The notes: generated from the sequence alone by a model not told the origin. DNA of 64,000 nt from JAFAGO01 sp031987605 (GCA_031987605.1 DALZZF010000005.1:1-64000), one strand, 5' to 3'. Shown: positions 7,857-16,649, numbered from the stretch's first letter. Numbers and translations: made by a program.

Positions 7857-10835
7857 TTAGAATTTAACATTTAACTGGAAACCAATGGTTCTGGAAGATG
7901 GCAGCTGTCCCATTTCAACTCCCGGTGTAATGGTAGAATCGTTGAGGGTTGCCACTTCAGGATCGAACAAAGGAAATTCCGTCCACATCCAAAGATTTTT
8001 TCCAAATATGGCAAGCGTGAAATCTTCCATTCCTAATGGCTGGATGAGTTTTTTAGGCAAAGAATACGCAATCCTTGCATCCCGCAACTTGATAAAATCG
8101 GTGCTGAATGTATTGGTTTCTACATTGGCTCTCCGGTAATAATCGCCGTAGTAAGAAGAAACCGAAACTTCTTTTGTATTCGGGCTATACGTTCCATCGG
8201 CATTTCGTACCACACCAACTCCTACGAGCATTCCGTTGCCGTTGTCTCTTCCCCAAAGTGTATGGGTAAGTTTTCCCTGTTCCGACATTTTGTGGTGGGA
8301 TTGGGAATAAGCAACTCCACCATACTGTCCATCGAAAGAGAAACTAATGGTAAAGTTTTTAATCCTGAAATCATTCTGGAAACCGGCTCTCCATTTCGGG
8401 AATGCATTTCCAACTTTTTCAATGTTTGCAGGCCTTTCCGGAAGTCCGTTGGTTCCGTAGACAACATCGCCGTTTTCATTACGAACCAGTTTGTATCCGT
8501 ATAAATCTCCCAATGATCCACCTACAATAGCATTAAAGAACACCACACCACCTACACTGCTCATGATGAAAGGTTCACCATTAAATTCCTCGGGAAGCGA
8601 AAGTATTTTATTTTCATTGAAGGACCAGTTGGCTCCGATTTTCCATGAAAAATCCTGACTTTTAACAGGGGAAATATCCAAGGAAAGTTCAGCACCGCGG
8701 TTTCTGATTTTTCCACCGTTGATTACTCTGTATGCATATCCTGTTTCCTGAAGCGTTGGTACGGGGAAAATTTCGTCTACCGTTGAGTTTTGGTACAATG
8801 TGAAATTAAAATTCACTCTGTTTTTAAACAATCCGAAATCCATACCGGCTTCAATATTGGTATTTTGTTTCGGTCTCAATGTTGGATTAGCATAGGTTGA
8901 AGGTGAAGTTACACTTCCGTCAAAATCGCTGACATTGTAATAGTTTTCAAGCTGATACGGAGGGCTGTCGATTCCCACTTTTGCCCAGGAACCTCTGAGT
9001 TTCCAGTATTTCAATGCATCGCTTTCTATGCCAAAAATATCGGTAAGAATAAAGCTGGTTGCTACAGATGGATAGAAAAATGAACGGTTGGCTTTTGGGA
9101 GTGTAGAACTCCAGTCGTTTCTTGCAGTAACATCTAAAAATATTTTATTGTCGAACCCGAAATTCACCAATCCATATACACTGTTTACCTGCTTATCTCT
9201 TGGAGTAGGGATTTTTGTAAGAAGTGAGATGGCATTGGTCAACTCATAAATTCCTGCGGTTTTCAGTCCTTCTGCACGGAAATCGGTGAGTACATATTCG
9301 TTATATCGGATACTTCCTCCTGCTGAAGCCGATACGGAGAATTTTTCGTGGCTTCCTTTGTAGGTTAACAATATGTCGTTGTTGTATTCCTGATTTTTAA
9401 TGTACTGCTCGCGGTAAAATCCTTTCGCATAATTGGCAGAGCTCCATGGTCTTTTTGTTGTTCTTGTTTCGTTTAGCCACTCAATTCCGGAACGGAACAT
9501 CAGGTTGAAATTTTTATTGAACTGATAATCTGCGGTAACATTTCCGAAAAGGGTTCTTTTATCCACACCGTTCAGCATTTCATAGGCAATCAGATATGGA
9601 TTATCAATATATGAACTGAAAGGGTGAATCTGGTCGATCTGCTCCTGCCCGGATTTCCAGATTGGTTTGTACCAGGCCAAATCTACATTCGGATTCTGGA
9701 AAATCATAAAATAAGAAATCGACTGGTTGTTGTATCCTGTTGCAGGAAGATTATCGCTATTGGTTCTGTTGAATGTGATTTTGGTTGAAATCTTCAGTTT
9801 ATCATTCAGTTTATGGCTGAAAGATCCTGCATAATTAAAACGGTCAAAACCGGTATTCGGCATCATCCAGTCATTGGTAAGATAGGTGAGGGAAGTTCTG
9901 TAATTTGTTCTTTCATTCGATCCTTCTATCGCTACGCTGTTGGAATAGGTGGAACCTACTTCCCAAAAATCTTTTACGTTGTTTTTATAGGGTTGCCAAA
10001 GTTGTCTTTGCAGGCTTTGCCCTTCCACTGTTGGATCGTATTGAAAATAATATTGTCCGTCGAATTTTGGTCCGAATGCGCTGGAAGTTCCTCCTGTACT
10101 CACACCATCTGCAGAAGCTCCGTATGAATAATAAAATTCACCTGCCGAGTTTTTTGCCAATGTTCCCTGTCCGTATTCGTATTGCCAATCCGGCCATTTC
10201 AGCACGGAATCAAAACTTGCATAAGAATTAAACGTAACATTTACTTTTCCTTTTCTGCTTTTTCCGGATTTTGTAGTAATCATTAAGGCACCATTGGCAG
10301 CTCTGGAACCGTAAAGGGCAGCCGCAGAAGCTCCTTTCAGAACGGTTACCGATTCTATATCATCCGGGTTAATGCTGTTGAGCCCATCTCCCAAATCTAC
10401 AGGAAGATCGCCTCCGGATCCTGCGCCATACGCTTCTGTTCCAGAACCAGTAGTTGAATTTCCGAGTGGAACCCCATCTACTACAATCAACGCATAGTTT
10501 TCACTCATAGTCATGGATTTTTCTCCACGCATCGTAATTCTGGAAGTTCCTAAAGGTCCGGCACCTGCGGTCTGGATTTTTAATCCCGCCACTTTTCCTT
10601 CTAATGCTGAAGACCAGTTGTTGTTCTGGGTTTCTTCAAAAACTTCTGAATTTACTTTTTCGGCAACATATCCTAGAGATTTATCCTGCCGCTTAATACC
10701 AAGAGCAGTTACCACTACTTCATCAATGGCTTTGGTTTTTACTGTGTCATTGCCGTTCTTTTGAGCTTGAAGATGAGAAACACTTACCAGTCCCAAAAGA
10801 GTTAAAAGAACAATTTGCTGAGATTTCCTACGCAT
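7857..10835 (-). CDS. SusC/RagA-like TonB-dependent outer-membrane transporter
   Basis: A 992-residue TonB-dependent receptor. A signal peptide (MRRKSQQIVLL...HLQAQ) is followed almost at once by the TonB-box-like segment AIDEVVVTALGIKRQ, a plug domain (VLKGASAAALYGSRAANGALMI is the usual SusC signature) and a 22-strand barrel ending in the aromatic QLNVKF. Most SusC proteins carry an N-terminal carboxypeptidase-regulatory-like domain; this one lacks it. The ATG at 10835 is chosen because the longer frame starts at a TTG inside the promoter box at 10851-10858. First gene of the SusC-SusD-GDPD-phosphoesterase operon. Confidence 0.94.
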   Translation of the reverse strand: MRRKSQQIVLLTLLGLVSVSHLQAQKNGNDTVKTKAIDEVVVTALGIKRQDKSLGYVAEKVNSEVFEETQNNNWSSALEGKVAGLKIQTAGAGPLGTSRITMRGEKSMTMSENYALIVVDGVPLGNSTTGSGTEAYGAGSGGDLPVDLGDGLNSINPDDIESVTVLKGASAAALYGSRAANGALMITTKSGKSRKGKVNVTFNSYASFDSVLKWPDWQYEYGQGTLAKNSAGEFYYSYGASADGVSTGGTSSAFGPKFDGQYYFQYDPTVEGQSLQRQLWQPYKNNVKDFWEVGSTYSNSVAIEGSNERTNYRTSLTYLTNDWMMPNTGFDRFNYAGSFSHKLNDKLKISTKITFNRTNSDNLPATGYNNQSISYFMIFQNPNVDLAWYKPIWKSGQEQIDQIHPFSSYIDNPYLIAYEMLNGVDKRTLFGNVTADYQFNKNFNLMFRSGIEWLNETRTTKRPWSSANYAKGFYREQYIKNQEYNNDILLTYKGSHEKFSVSASAGGSIRYNEYVLTDFRAEGLKTAGIYELTNAISLLTKIPTPRDKQVNSVYGLVNFGFDNKIFLDVTARNDWSSTLPKANRSFFYPSVATSFILTDIFGIESDALKYWKLRGSWAKVGIDSPPYQLENYYNVSDFDGSVTSPSTYANPTLRPKQNTNIEAGMDFGLFKNRVNFNFTLYQNSTVDEIFPVPTLQETGYAYRVINGGKIRNRGAELSLDISPVKSQDFSWKIGANWSFNENKILSLPEEFNGEPFIMSSVGGVVFFNAIVGGSLGDLYGYKLVRNENGDVVYGTNGLPERPANIEKVGNAFPKWRAGFQNDFRIKNFTISFSFDGQYGGVAYSQSHHKMSEQGKLTHTLWGRDNGNGMLVGVGVVRNADGTYSPNTKEVSVSSYYGDYYRRANVETNTFSTDFIKLRDARIAYSLPKKLIQPLGMEDFTLAIFGKNLWMWTEFPLFDPEVATLNDSTITPGVEMGQLPSSRTIGFQLNVKF

Positions 10836-10850
10836 TACATAATTTTTTTG

Positions 10851-10858
10851 CAAAGGTA
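10851..10858 (-). promoter_or_regulatory. -7 promoter box of the SusCD operon
   Basis: TACCTTTG on the minus strand, 15 bases before the susC ATG. Confidence 0.65.
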
Positions 10859-10880
10859 TTTTTTGCGTAGAGACCCTTTG

Positions 10881-10941
10881 TTTAAGAGTATTTTAATGTT
10901 TTTTTAATAAATTTTAACCCGTTTTTTAACTCAGTTTTAAC
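10881..10941 (-). promoter_or_regulatory. Pho-box-like array: six TTAA boxes at about 11-bp spacing
   Basis: TTAA cores start at 10882, 10893, 10904, 10914, 10926 and 10937, giving spacings of 11, 11, 10, 12 and 11 bp. On the plus strand most read TTTTAA(C/T). Their position, 22-85 bp upstream of the operon -7 box, is where an activator binds. PhoB-family sites are direct repeats with an 11-bp period (for example TTAACC-type repeats in cyanobacterial SphR boxes). Together with a GDPD and a phosphoesterase downstream this suggests phosphate-starvation control. AT-rich DNA could give some of this by chance. Confidence 0.6.
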
Positions 10942-11064
10942 ATTGTTTTTCTCTGGACAGTAAATCAGTAGTTTAGCCACCATGAACAAATATTAATATG
11001 AAAAATACAAATAAAAGGCATATTTTATACCTATAATATAATAATCATTAAGACAAATCATATC

Positions 11065-11107
11065 TTGGATTGAGTAAAAATTTCGGCGATTTTTTTACTT
11101 ATTCCAA
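11065..11107. other. Hairpin within the 10836-11372 intergenic region
   Basis: Arms TTGGATTGAGTAAAAA and TTTTTACTTATTCCAA pair at 14 of 16 positions around a 9-base loop. Apart from this, the Pho-like array and the terminator at 11311, I see nothing in this gap of about 540 bp. Confidence 0.5.
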
Positions 11108-11310
11108 AATTCCTCTTTACTAAAAAATTTAAGTAGGTTCTGATTCTCCTGATTTTGATTGTTTTTTATTTTCGAATCTCTGTTTTTAAAATGATAAAAG
11201 TAAATCGCGCATTAAGATAAATACATTTTTCATTTTTTAGAAAAAATCTTTAAACACAAGGTTTGTTATTCCTATTGATTTTTTTACAATCCAAAGTAAT
11301 CATTTTCAGG

Positions 11311-11350
11311 TTAATAAAAAACTCCCAAAGTATATTGACCTTGGGAGTTC
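11311..11350 (-). terminator. Terminator of the DyP-encapsulin operon
   Basis: Stem AACTCCCAA / TTGGGAGTT with T-rich minus-strand tail, 22 bases past the encapsulin stop. Confidence 0.8.
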
Positions 11351-11372
11351 TTTTATCAATTTTTTATCAATC

Positions 11373-12176
11373 TTACTGCACCGGATCCAGTGCCACGACT
11401 GCTTCGGAAGTATAAAACTGAAAGGTGAAACTTTCCTGAAGATAAAGCTTCACGGTGGTATCGGTATGACTGAGGTAACCGATTGAAATATCCTGACCAA
11501 TGCTCAGTTTGAAATCGCCACCACGCGTAGAAATTACAAAACCGCCTTTAATAGCCGGAGCCCAGACAATTTCTCCGTCAATTAATTCCTGCAGGTGGTG
11601 CAGCATCGGATATCCTTCATCACTTCCGCCACTTGCTGCGGCATAAGCATCGGCTCCCAGAACCAAAACATAAGGACCGTTCACGCCGGCAAATCGCAGT
11701 TCACTTAGTGCATGAGCAATGGTGTCCGGATAATTCTTTATGCTTGCAGGAAGTTTAATGGATGTATTGCTGCTTCCTTCCCGAATTCCCTGAATTCCAG
11801 CGGCGGCATAGCCCTCAAAAACAGCACGATCCTCGGCAAACGCAATTTTTTCTGCGGCATCTTTTAAAGGTTGCCAGTCGGAGTCTTCGGAACCGCGTTC
11901 AACATCGTCAATTGCTTCGCGGCTCAGTTCAAAAGGCACCCGGAATTCAACCACCGGGCTCACTTCTCGTACTGATGCCTGAACATCCCCACCTGGCGTT
12001 TCCAATGAACGGAGATGTCCGGTTCCTACGGCAGAAAGATCAAACCCTTTAGGTCCGTCCACATCCACCACTTTTCTTGCAGCAAGGTATCTTTTCAGGG
12101 TACGCTTTGCTTCTTCTTCAATTTGCGCCCAAGCCGTTTCGGAAATGGGAGCAAGATTACGGTGTAAATTATTCAT
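11373..12176 (-). CDS. Encapsulin nanocompartment shell protein (family 1)
   Basis: A 267-residue HK97-fold shell protein that self-assembles into a closed protein compartment. The N-terminus MNNLHRNLAPISETAWAQIEEEA and the segment GPKGFDLSAVGTG are diagnostic of the linocin M18/encapsulin family; the C-terminal FTFQFYTSEAVVALDP is the usual end. I start it at the ATG at 12176; the frame extends to a TTG at 12212 but homologues begin with MNNL. It lies 77 bases downstream of the DyP peroxidase, whose C-terminal tail carries a cargo-loading peptide. The cargo is therefore readable from the sequence. Confidence 0.96.
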   Translation of the reverse strand: MNNLHRNLAPISETAWAQIEEEAKRTLKRYLAARKVVDVDGPKGFDLSAVGTGHLRSLETPGGDVQASVREVSPVVEFRVPFELSREAIDDVERGSEDSDWQPLKDAAEKIAFAEDRAVFEGYAAAGIQGIREGSSNTSIKLPASIKNYPDTIAHALSELRFAGVNGPYVLVLGADAYAAASGGSDEGYPMLHHLQELIDGEIVWAPAIKGGFVISTRGGDFKLSIGQDISIGYLSHTDTTVKLYLQESFTFQFYTSEAVVALDPVQ

Positions 12177-12253
12177 ATTTTTTTGTTTTATATTTTTTAC
12201 ATTTATTAACAACTGCCTTCATGGTGAAAATGACGGAACCCGCGCCGTTAAAA

Positions 12254-13285
12254 TCACTTTAATGAACCAATTCCCAACGAGCCGTCATTTTTTGGTGCTT
12301 CGGTATTTTCTTTTTCTTTTGAATTTTCAGTTTCTGGAGTTTCTCCTTCCTCATCATTTCCGGAAGAAAAATCATCCAGCATATCCAATGTTGGTACAAA
12401 AAACAAGCTTCCGGTTTTTGCTGTACTGAAATCCAGCAAACGGTCATAATTCCCCGGAGGATTTCCGATAAACATATTGTTGAGCATCAGTTTCACCGTG
12501 TTGAAGGTACTTGCATACGCAATGAAATAGGTTCCCATTTCGTTGGTGGACATATTTCCGAACGGTAAATTATCGCGGATAATCTTCAAATCATCGCCCA
12601 CATTTGCCAACGCGGAATGCGAATTTTTCGGCTTAATCTCATCTGTCATTTCCACATCGCTGTCTTTGTAGCGGCCGAAAACCTTTTCCTGTTCTTCTAC
12701 AGGCAATGCTTTAAATGCCGCCAAATCGTGAATATATTTTTGTACGAAAAGATAACTTCCGCCTTTGTATTCCAAATCTTCATCACCAATTAATCCGAAA
12801 TACTCGCGCAGTTTACTTTCCGGATTTTCGGTTCCGTCCACAAAACCGAGGATAGAGCGACCGTCCCAATACCGGAATCCATGGACTTCTTCCACGCAAT
12901 CCGCCACCGGAGAAAGCAGTTTGGCAATATCTTCCGCCATATCAAAACAAATGCTGGTGTTGGTTCCTTTCAGATGAAAATGCAAATCCCCTTTTGTGGA
13001 AACCGCTGTGTATTTGCTTCCGACAATCGGTTGAAATTCTTCCAGTTCTTTCGGTAAAGGTTTCAAAAGATCCAGCAAATTCCATGCATGGTAGCCAATT
13101 CCCATGATGCAGCTTGCGCCATTATCCGGAAACCGCACATAGGCAGAATGATTAAGGTTGATGACCAAAGCACAAATCTGCTGAAAAACCTCTTTTATTT
13201 TTACGTCTTCTTTAAAATTCCAAACGTTAAAAATGGTGTTTGTCCCGTGATTATCGAGTACATTTTGTGGTCCTTGTTTTATCAT
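12254..13285 (-). CDS. DyP-type haem peroxidase, encapsulin cargo
   Basis: A 343-residue dye-decolourising peroxidase that uses H2O2 on reducing substrates. The GxxDG motif is GFVDGTENP, the proximal haem ligand is probably the histidine of KPKNSHSAL, and the distal region includes IIRDNLPFG. After the catalytic domain (about residue 305) comes a flexible acidic linker rich in E, N and K, ending in DGSLGIGSLK. That ending matches the cargo-loading peptide known from encapsulated DyP proteins. It precedes the encapsulin gene in the same operon. Likely role: oxidative defence inside the nanocompartment. Confidence 0.95.
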   Translation of the reverse strand: MIKQGPQNVLDNHGTNTIFNVWNFKEDVKIKEVFQQICALVINLNHSAYVRFPDNGASCIMGIGYHAWNLLDLLKPLPKELEEFQPIVGSKYTAVSTKGDLHFHLKGTNTSICFDMAEDIAKLLSPVADCVEEVHGFRYWDGRSILGFVDGTENPESKLREYFGLIGDEDLEYKGGSYLFVQKYIHDLAAFKALPVEEQEKVFGRYKDSDVEMTDEIKPKNSHSALANVGDDLKIIRDNLPFGNMSTNEMGTYFIAYASTFNTVKLMLNNMFIGNPPGNYDRLLDFSTAKTGSLFFVPTLDMLDDFSSGNDEEGETPETENSKEKENTEAPKNDGSLGIGSLK

Positions 13286-13681
13286 TGTGCTTTATCTCTT
13301 TCAGTTTTTCAGTGGCTAATTTAATCATATGTAAGGAAAAAATCAATAATTGGTAATTGTTTATTATTCATCATTTATTCTATGTTGTTGTTTTCAATAC
13401 AATAAAAAAATAGGCACCACTTTTATTTTGCTGTAAGCATTTCGACAAAGGGAGTTTGGACTGAATGAGATTGCTTCGTCGCTTCGTTGCAATACATTCC
13501 TCGCAATGAAAAATGTTGTGTTTAGGGGATTTTTAGATTTTTTAAGATATGAAATCATCATATGATCCCAAAATTTTATTGTTGAATTTACTGGAAAAAA
13601 ATAATTGTAATCGCTGTAAAATTTTCAAATAAAATGACAAGCTGAACTCAAAAATTTAGATTTTTCATTGATGCAGTAAAA
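13286..13681. other. Gene-free gap with one repeat fragment
   Basis: No supported gene. The segment 13469-13509 (GATTGCTTCGTC ... CCTCGCAATGA) matches the right arm of the inverted repeat at 40738-40826. The rest is AT-rich and unremarkable. Confidence 0.6.
13469..13509. repeat. Half copy of the GATTGCTTCG / CGCAATGA repeat
   Basis: Reads GATTGCTTCGTC, a variable middle, then CATTCCTCGCAATGA, as in the right half of the repeat at 40738-40826. No left half is present here. Confidence 0.65.
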
Positions 13682-14083
13682 TTAATCTAAGAACTTTTTC
13701 CGTTCCTCTTGGGTTGGCAAAAAACATTTTTGTGCAGCCAGTTTCTGTCTTCGTACAGCAATCTGGTCGTAGATTTTATCGGAAAAGAAATTCGGAAAAA
13801 TGTTCAGATAGGAAAGCAGTGCATATTTTCCACCCAAAATTCTGGCAATCTTGGTTACTGCCTGAGATTTTATCAGGTAAAATTCATTCGGTTTCCAGAG
13901 GTAAAGGGTGTTGAAATTTTTATTTTCCAAACCGCGTTCTTTCAGGAATTTTTGTCCGAAATTTCCCTGCAGCGCGGCAAAGCGGAACTGATCTTTATGA
14001 TCGTTTTTCAAAATCCATTGTACCCAATGATTGCAGAAACCACAATCTCCGTCATAAAAGACATAGTATTTCGAATCATCCAT
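13682..14083 (-). CDS. DCC-family (DUF393) thiol-disulfide oxidoreductase-like protein
   Basis: A 133-residue protein with the family signature YDGDCGFCNHWV near the N-terminus, where the two cysteines form a thioredoxin-like CxxC. The family is named for a conserved DxxCxxC motif and is predicted, not proven, to act on thiols. No signal peptide. It starts two bases after the stop of the haem-binding gene, so the two are co-transcribed, which hints at a redox role. Confidence 0.85.
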   Translation of the reverse strand: MDDSKYYVFYDGDCGFCNHWVQWILKNDHKDQFRFAALQGNFGQKFLKERGLENKNFNTLYLWKPNEFYLIKSQAVTKIARILGGKYALLSYLNIFPNFFSDKIYDQIAVRRQKLAAQKCFLPTQEERKKFLD

Positions 14084-14085
14084 TT

Positions 14086-14586
14086 TTATTGTGGGCGTTG
14101 CGGTTTTGGAGCTTCGGCAGGAAGGCTGTTGGATGCCCGGATTTCTTCTTCAATTTGTTTAAAATATTTTGCCATTTCAGTTTTTTGGACTTCAGTAAGT
14201 TTAGCATCAGTGTGAATCAGCAGATAACTTTCCAAAGGCATTGCACCATGTGCCACCATATCTCCGGCTTCATATAATTTATGGGCTTGCCTTCTGGGTT
14301 CATAAGTGGCAAAAGTAGAAAAATTGAGTTCTTTTCGTCCTTCGTCAATATGATTTTTCAGGAACCATCCGAAAGGTTGCATATAGGAATACCATGGATA
14401 TTTGGTTTCATTAGAATGGCAATCGTAGCAAGAAGCACGGATTTGGGAAGCCATCGATTCCGGCGTATTTTTAATGGTAAGAAAATCCATTCCTTCATTC
14501 ACAGGCGGATTTGTTTTATCAATCTGAAAAAACTGAATCAGGATAAAAGCCACCACAAGAACATAAAATATTTTTTTCATTATCAT
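14086..14586 (-). CDS. Haem-binding domain (c-type) membrane-anchored protein
   Basis: A 166-residue protein with an N-terminal membrane segment (IFYVLVVAFILIQFF) and one c-type haem motif CYDCH near residue 55, followed by SNETKYPWYSYMQPFGW. This pattern is the Bacteroidota haem-binding domain (Haem_bd). The C-terminal tail is rich in P and E. Two ATGs are in frame (14586 and 14580); MKKIF at 14580 is also a plausible start. It likely sits in the periplasm and carries electrons; the partner is not visible. Operon with the DCC protein. Confidence 0.85.
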   Translation of the reverse strand: MIMKKIFYVLVVAFILIQFFQIDKTNPPVNEGMDFLTIKNTPESMASQIRASCYDCHSNETKYPWYSYMQPFGWFLKNHIDEGRKELNFSTFATYEPRRQAHKLYEAGDMVAHGAMPLESYLLIHTDAKLTEVQKTEMAKYFKQIEEEIRASNSLPAEAPKPQRPQ

Positions 14587-14682
14587 GAATTTAATGGGTT
14601 TGAACAGTAAAAATAATTAAATATCCTATTCCCTGTTACTCCGAATTCTTTTTTTGAATATATCTAAATAATTTTAATATCT

Positions 14683-14690
14683 TATCTTTG
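14683..14690 (+). promoter_or_regulatory. -7 promoter box of der
   Basis: TATCTTTG, about 154 bases before the der ATG. The implied leader begins near 14696 and contains GGGCTCGGAAGGACCGGGTAACCC (in two parts: 14701-14715 and the palindrome GGGTAACCC at 14716-14724). Confidence 0.6.
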
Positions 14691-14736
14691 CAAAAATTTT
14701 GGGCTCGGAAGGACCGGGTAACCCATTCTTTAAATT

Positions 14737-14826
14737 TAGATAAGAGATTTTTAGACATGAGATGGGAGATGGATAAGTAGACATATTTTTTTACTTTCAA
14801 ATCTCTTATTTCCAATCTTTTAGTCT
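14737..14826. repeat. Degenerate 7-bp-period repeat with inverted right arm
   Basis: Left arm heptads such as GAGATTT, TGAGATG, GGAGATG are followed by right-arm heptads CAAATCT, CTTATTT, CCAATCT in the complementary sense. It lies in the leader of der. Same architecture as the array at 22854-22932. Confidence 0.6.
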
Positions 14827-14844
14827 ATTTTAGAAACAAATTTT

Positions 14845-16155
14845 ATGAGCAATTTAGTCGCTATTGTTGGGCGTCCCAACGTTGGAAAATCCACATTATT
14901 TAACCGGTTATTGGAAAGAAGGGAAGCCATTGTAGATTCTACTGCCGGCGTTACCCGTGATCGCCATTACGGAAAATCCGATTGGAACGGAGTAGAGTTC
15001 ACCGTGATTGATACCGGTGGTTATGATGTGAATAATGATGATGTTTTTCAGGAAGAAATCTCAAAACAGGTGCAGTTGGCCATTGATGAAGCCACTTCGG
15101 TTATTTTTATGCTGAATGTGGAAGAAGGACTTACTGAAACCGATTACGAGATTAACGAAATGCTGCGCAAAGCCAACAAAAAAGTGTATTACGTTATCAA
15201 CAAAGTAGATTCGGCAAAAGAAGAATTGGCAGCAACCGAATTTTATCAGTTGGGGATTGATAAATATTTTACTTTATCTTCCGCAACCGGTTCCGGTACA
15301 GGAGAATTGCTGGATGATATCGTTGCCGATTTCCCCACCACAGAATACAAAGATCCTTTTGAAGGGCTTCCGAGAATTACCATTGCCGGTCGTCCAAATG
15401 TTGGAAAATCTACATTAACCAACGCGCTTTTGGACAACGAAAGAAATATTGTTACCAATGTTGCCGGAACAACAAGAGATTCCATTCAAAGTTTGTACAA
15501 CAAATTCGGACATGAATTTGTTCTGGTGGATACTGCCGGAATGAGAAAGAAAAACCGTGTAAACGAAGATCTGGAATTTTATTCCGTGATGCGTTCGGTT
15601 CGTGCGATTGAAAATTCGGATGTCGTGATTATTATGGTGGATGCAACTTTGGGCTGGGAAGCGCAGGATATGTCGATTTTCGGAATTGCACAGCGAAATC
15701 GTAAAGGAATTGTAATTCTGGTGAACAAATGGGATTTGGTGGAAGACAAAAAAGCCAATACCGTAAAGGAATTTGAAGCCGCGATCCGTCATAAAATCGG
15801 TCAGTTTTCCGATGTGCCGATTCTTTTTGTTTCCGCATTAACGAAACAGAGAATTCTGAAAGCGGTGGATCTCGCCATGGAAGTATATGAAGACCGCAAG
15901 AAAAAAATTAAAACTTCAAAACTGAATGAAGTCATGCTTCCGATTTTTGAAAACACGCCGCCACCGGCAATCAAAGGGAAATATATCAAAATAAAATACT
16001 GTGTACAATTGCCGACACCAAGTCCGCAGTTTGTATTTTTCTGCAATCTTCCGCAATATGTGAAGGAACCTTACAAACGCTTTACCGAAAATCAGCTTCG
16101 AAAAGAATTTGGTTTTACCGGTGTTCCGATTGAGGTCTATTTTAGGCAGAAGTAA
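14845..16155 (+). CDS. der: Ribosome biogenesis GTPase Der (EngA)
   Basis: A 436-residue double-domain GTPase needed for 50S subunit maturation. Two G domains are visible. Domain 1 starts with GRPNVGKST at residue 8 and has DTGGYD and NKVD. Domain 2 starts with GRPNVGKST near residue 182 and has DTAGMR and NKWD. A C-terminal KH-like domain (VQLPTPSPQFVFFCNLP) follows. Length and order match the family. It has a long leader with a possible hairpin and heptad repeat. Single-gene unit. Confidence 0.97.
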   Translation: MSNLVAIVGRPNVGKSTLFNRLLERREAIVDSTAGVTRDRHYGKSDWNGVEFTVIDTGGYDVNNDDVFQEEISKQVQLAIDEATSVIFMLNVEEGLTETDYEINEMLRKANKKVYYVINKVDSAKEELAATEFYQLGIDKYFTLSSATGSGTGELLDDIVADFPTTEYKDPFEGLPRITIAGRPNVGKSTLTNALLDNERNIVTNVAGTTRDSIQSLYNKFGHEFVLVDTAGMRKKNRVNEDLEFYSVMRSVRAIENSDVVIIMVDATLGWEAQDMSIFGIAQRNRKGIVILVNKWDLVEDKKANTVKEFEAAIRHKIGQFSDVPILFVSALTKQRILKAVDLAMEVYEDRKKKIKTSKLNEVMLPIFENTPPPAIKGKYIKIKYCVQLPTPSPQFVFFCNLPQYVKEPYKRFTENQLRKEFGFTGVPIEVYFRQK

Positions 16156-16565
16156 GGTCTGGAATAAATCGTTATCGTAGAATTTTTCACGAACTACAAA
16201 AAAGGATTTGACATTTTAATATTACTCATATTCTAAAGGAATTACAGCCCTTGTTTTCATCATATTATAAATATCAAAATAATTTTGAATTGGATAGTTG
16301 ACGGTTCATAATGAATTTGATGAAATACGAGATTGAAGTCAAAATTTAAAATTGACATGCGACTAAGAGCCTGTTTAAAATTTTACCGAAATTTTTTATA
16401 TAGTCTCAGAAAATTCTCTTTGCTAAATTTTAATGCTCTTTTGAGCGTATTTTCTACTTCCCATTTTTGATTTAGCCCGCTAAATCTGCAAATATGAAGC
16501 AAAAAATCCATCTCAAAATATCTATAAAAATTTTTAGCAATAAAATTTAAACATTTTCTAAACAA
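16156..16565. other. Gene-free, AT-rich stretch
   Basis: No supported gene. A 109-residue minus-strand frame spans 16383-16712 but has phenylalanine- and lysine-rich composition expected of AT-rich DNA and reads back through the terminator and promoter of the toxin-antitoxin unit. The start, GAGCCTGTTTAAAATTT at 16367, looks like an insertion-sequence or repeat boundary but I cannot confirm it. Confidence 0.5.
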
Positions 16566-16593
16566 AAACGCAACTTTTCGGGTTGCTTTTTTT
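16566..16593 (+). terminator. Hairpin upstream of the toxin-antitoxin pair
   Basis: GCAAC-TTTTCGG-GTTGC followed by seven T. A near-copy occurs at 17410-17438, directly after the toxin gene, so the pair is bracketed by direct repeats of a terminator-like hairpin. Confidence 0.65.
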
Positions 16594-16641
16594 GTAATTT
16601 CTTTTAAAATAGACCTTTCGGGAGAGATAAAAATAATTTTG

Positions 16642-16649
16642 TAGATTTG
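16642..16649 (+). promoter_or_regulatory. -7 promoter box of the toxin-antitoxin operon
   Basis: TAGATTTG, 18 bases before the ATG at 16668. It overlaps the upstream TTG of the longer frame, so that start is rejected. Confidence 0.6.

Noticed and set aside
8222..8521. A 99-residue minus-strand frame inside susC
   Set aside because: It is a shadow frame of the SusC gene with no family resemblance of its own.
14701..14724. Similarity of GGCTCGGAAGGACCGGGTAACCC to the SRP RNA tetraloop region (GGAAGG)
   Set aside because: Only a few bases match and the rest of an SRP RNA is missing; I treat it as a leader hairpin of der.
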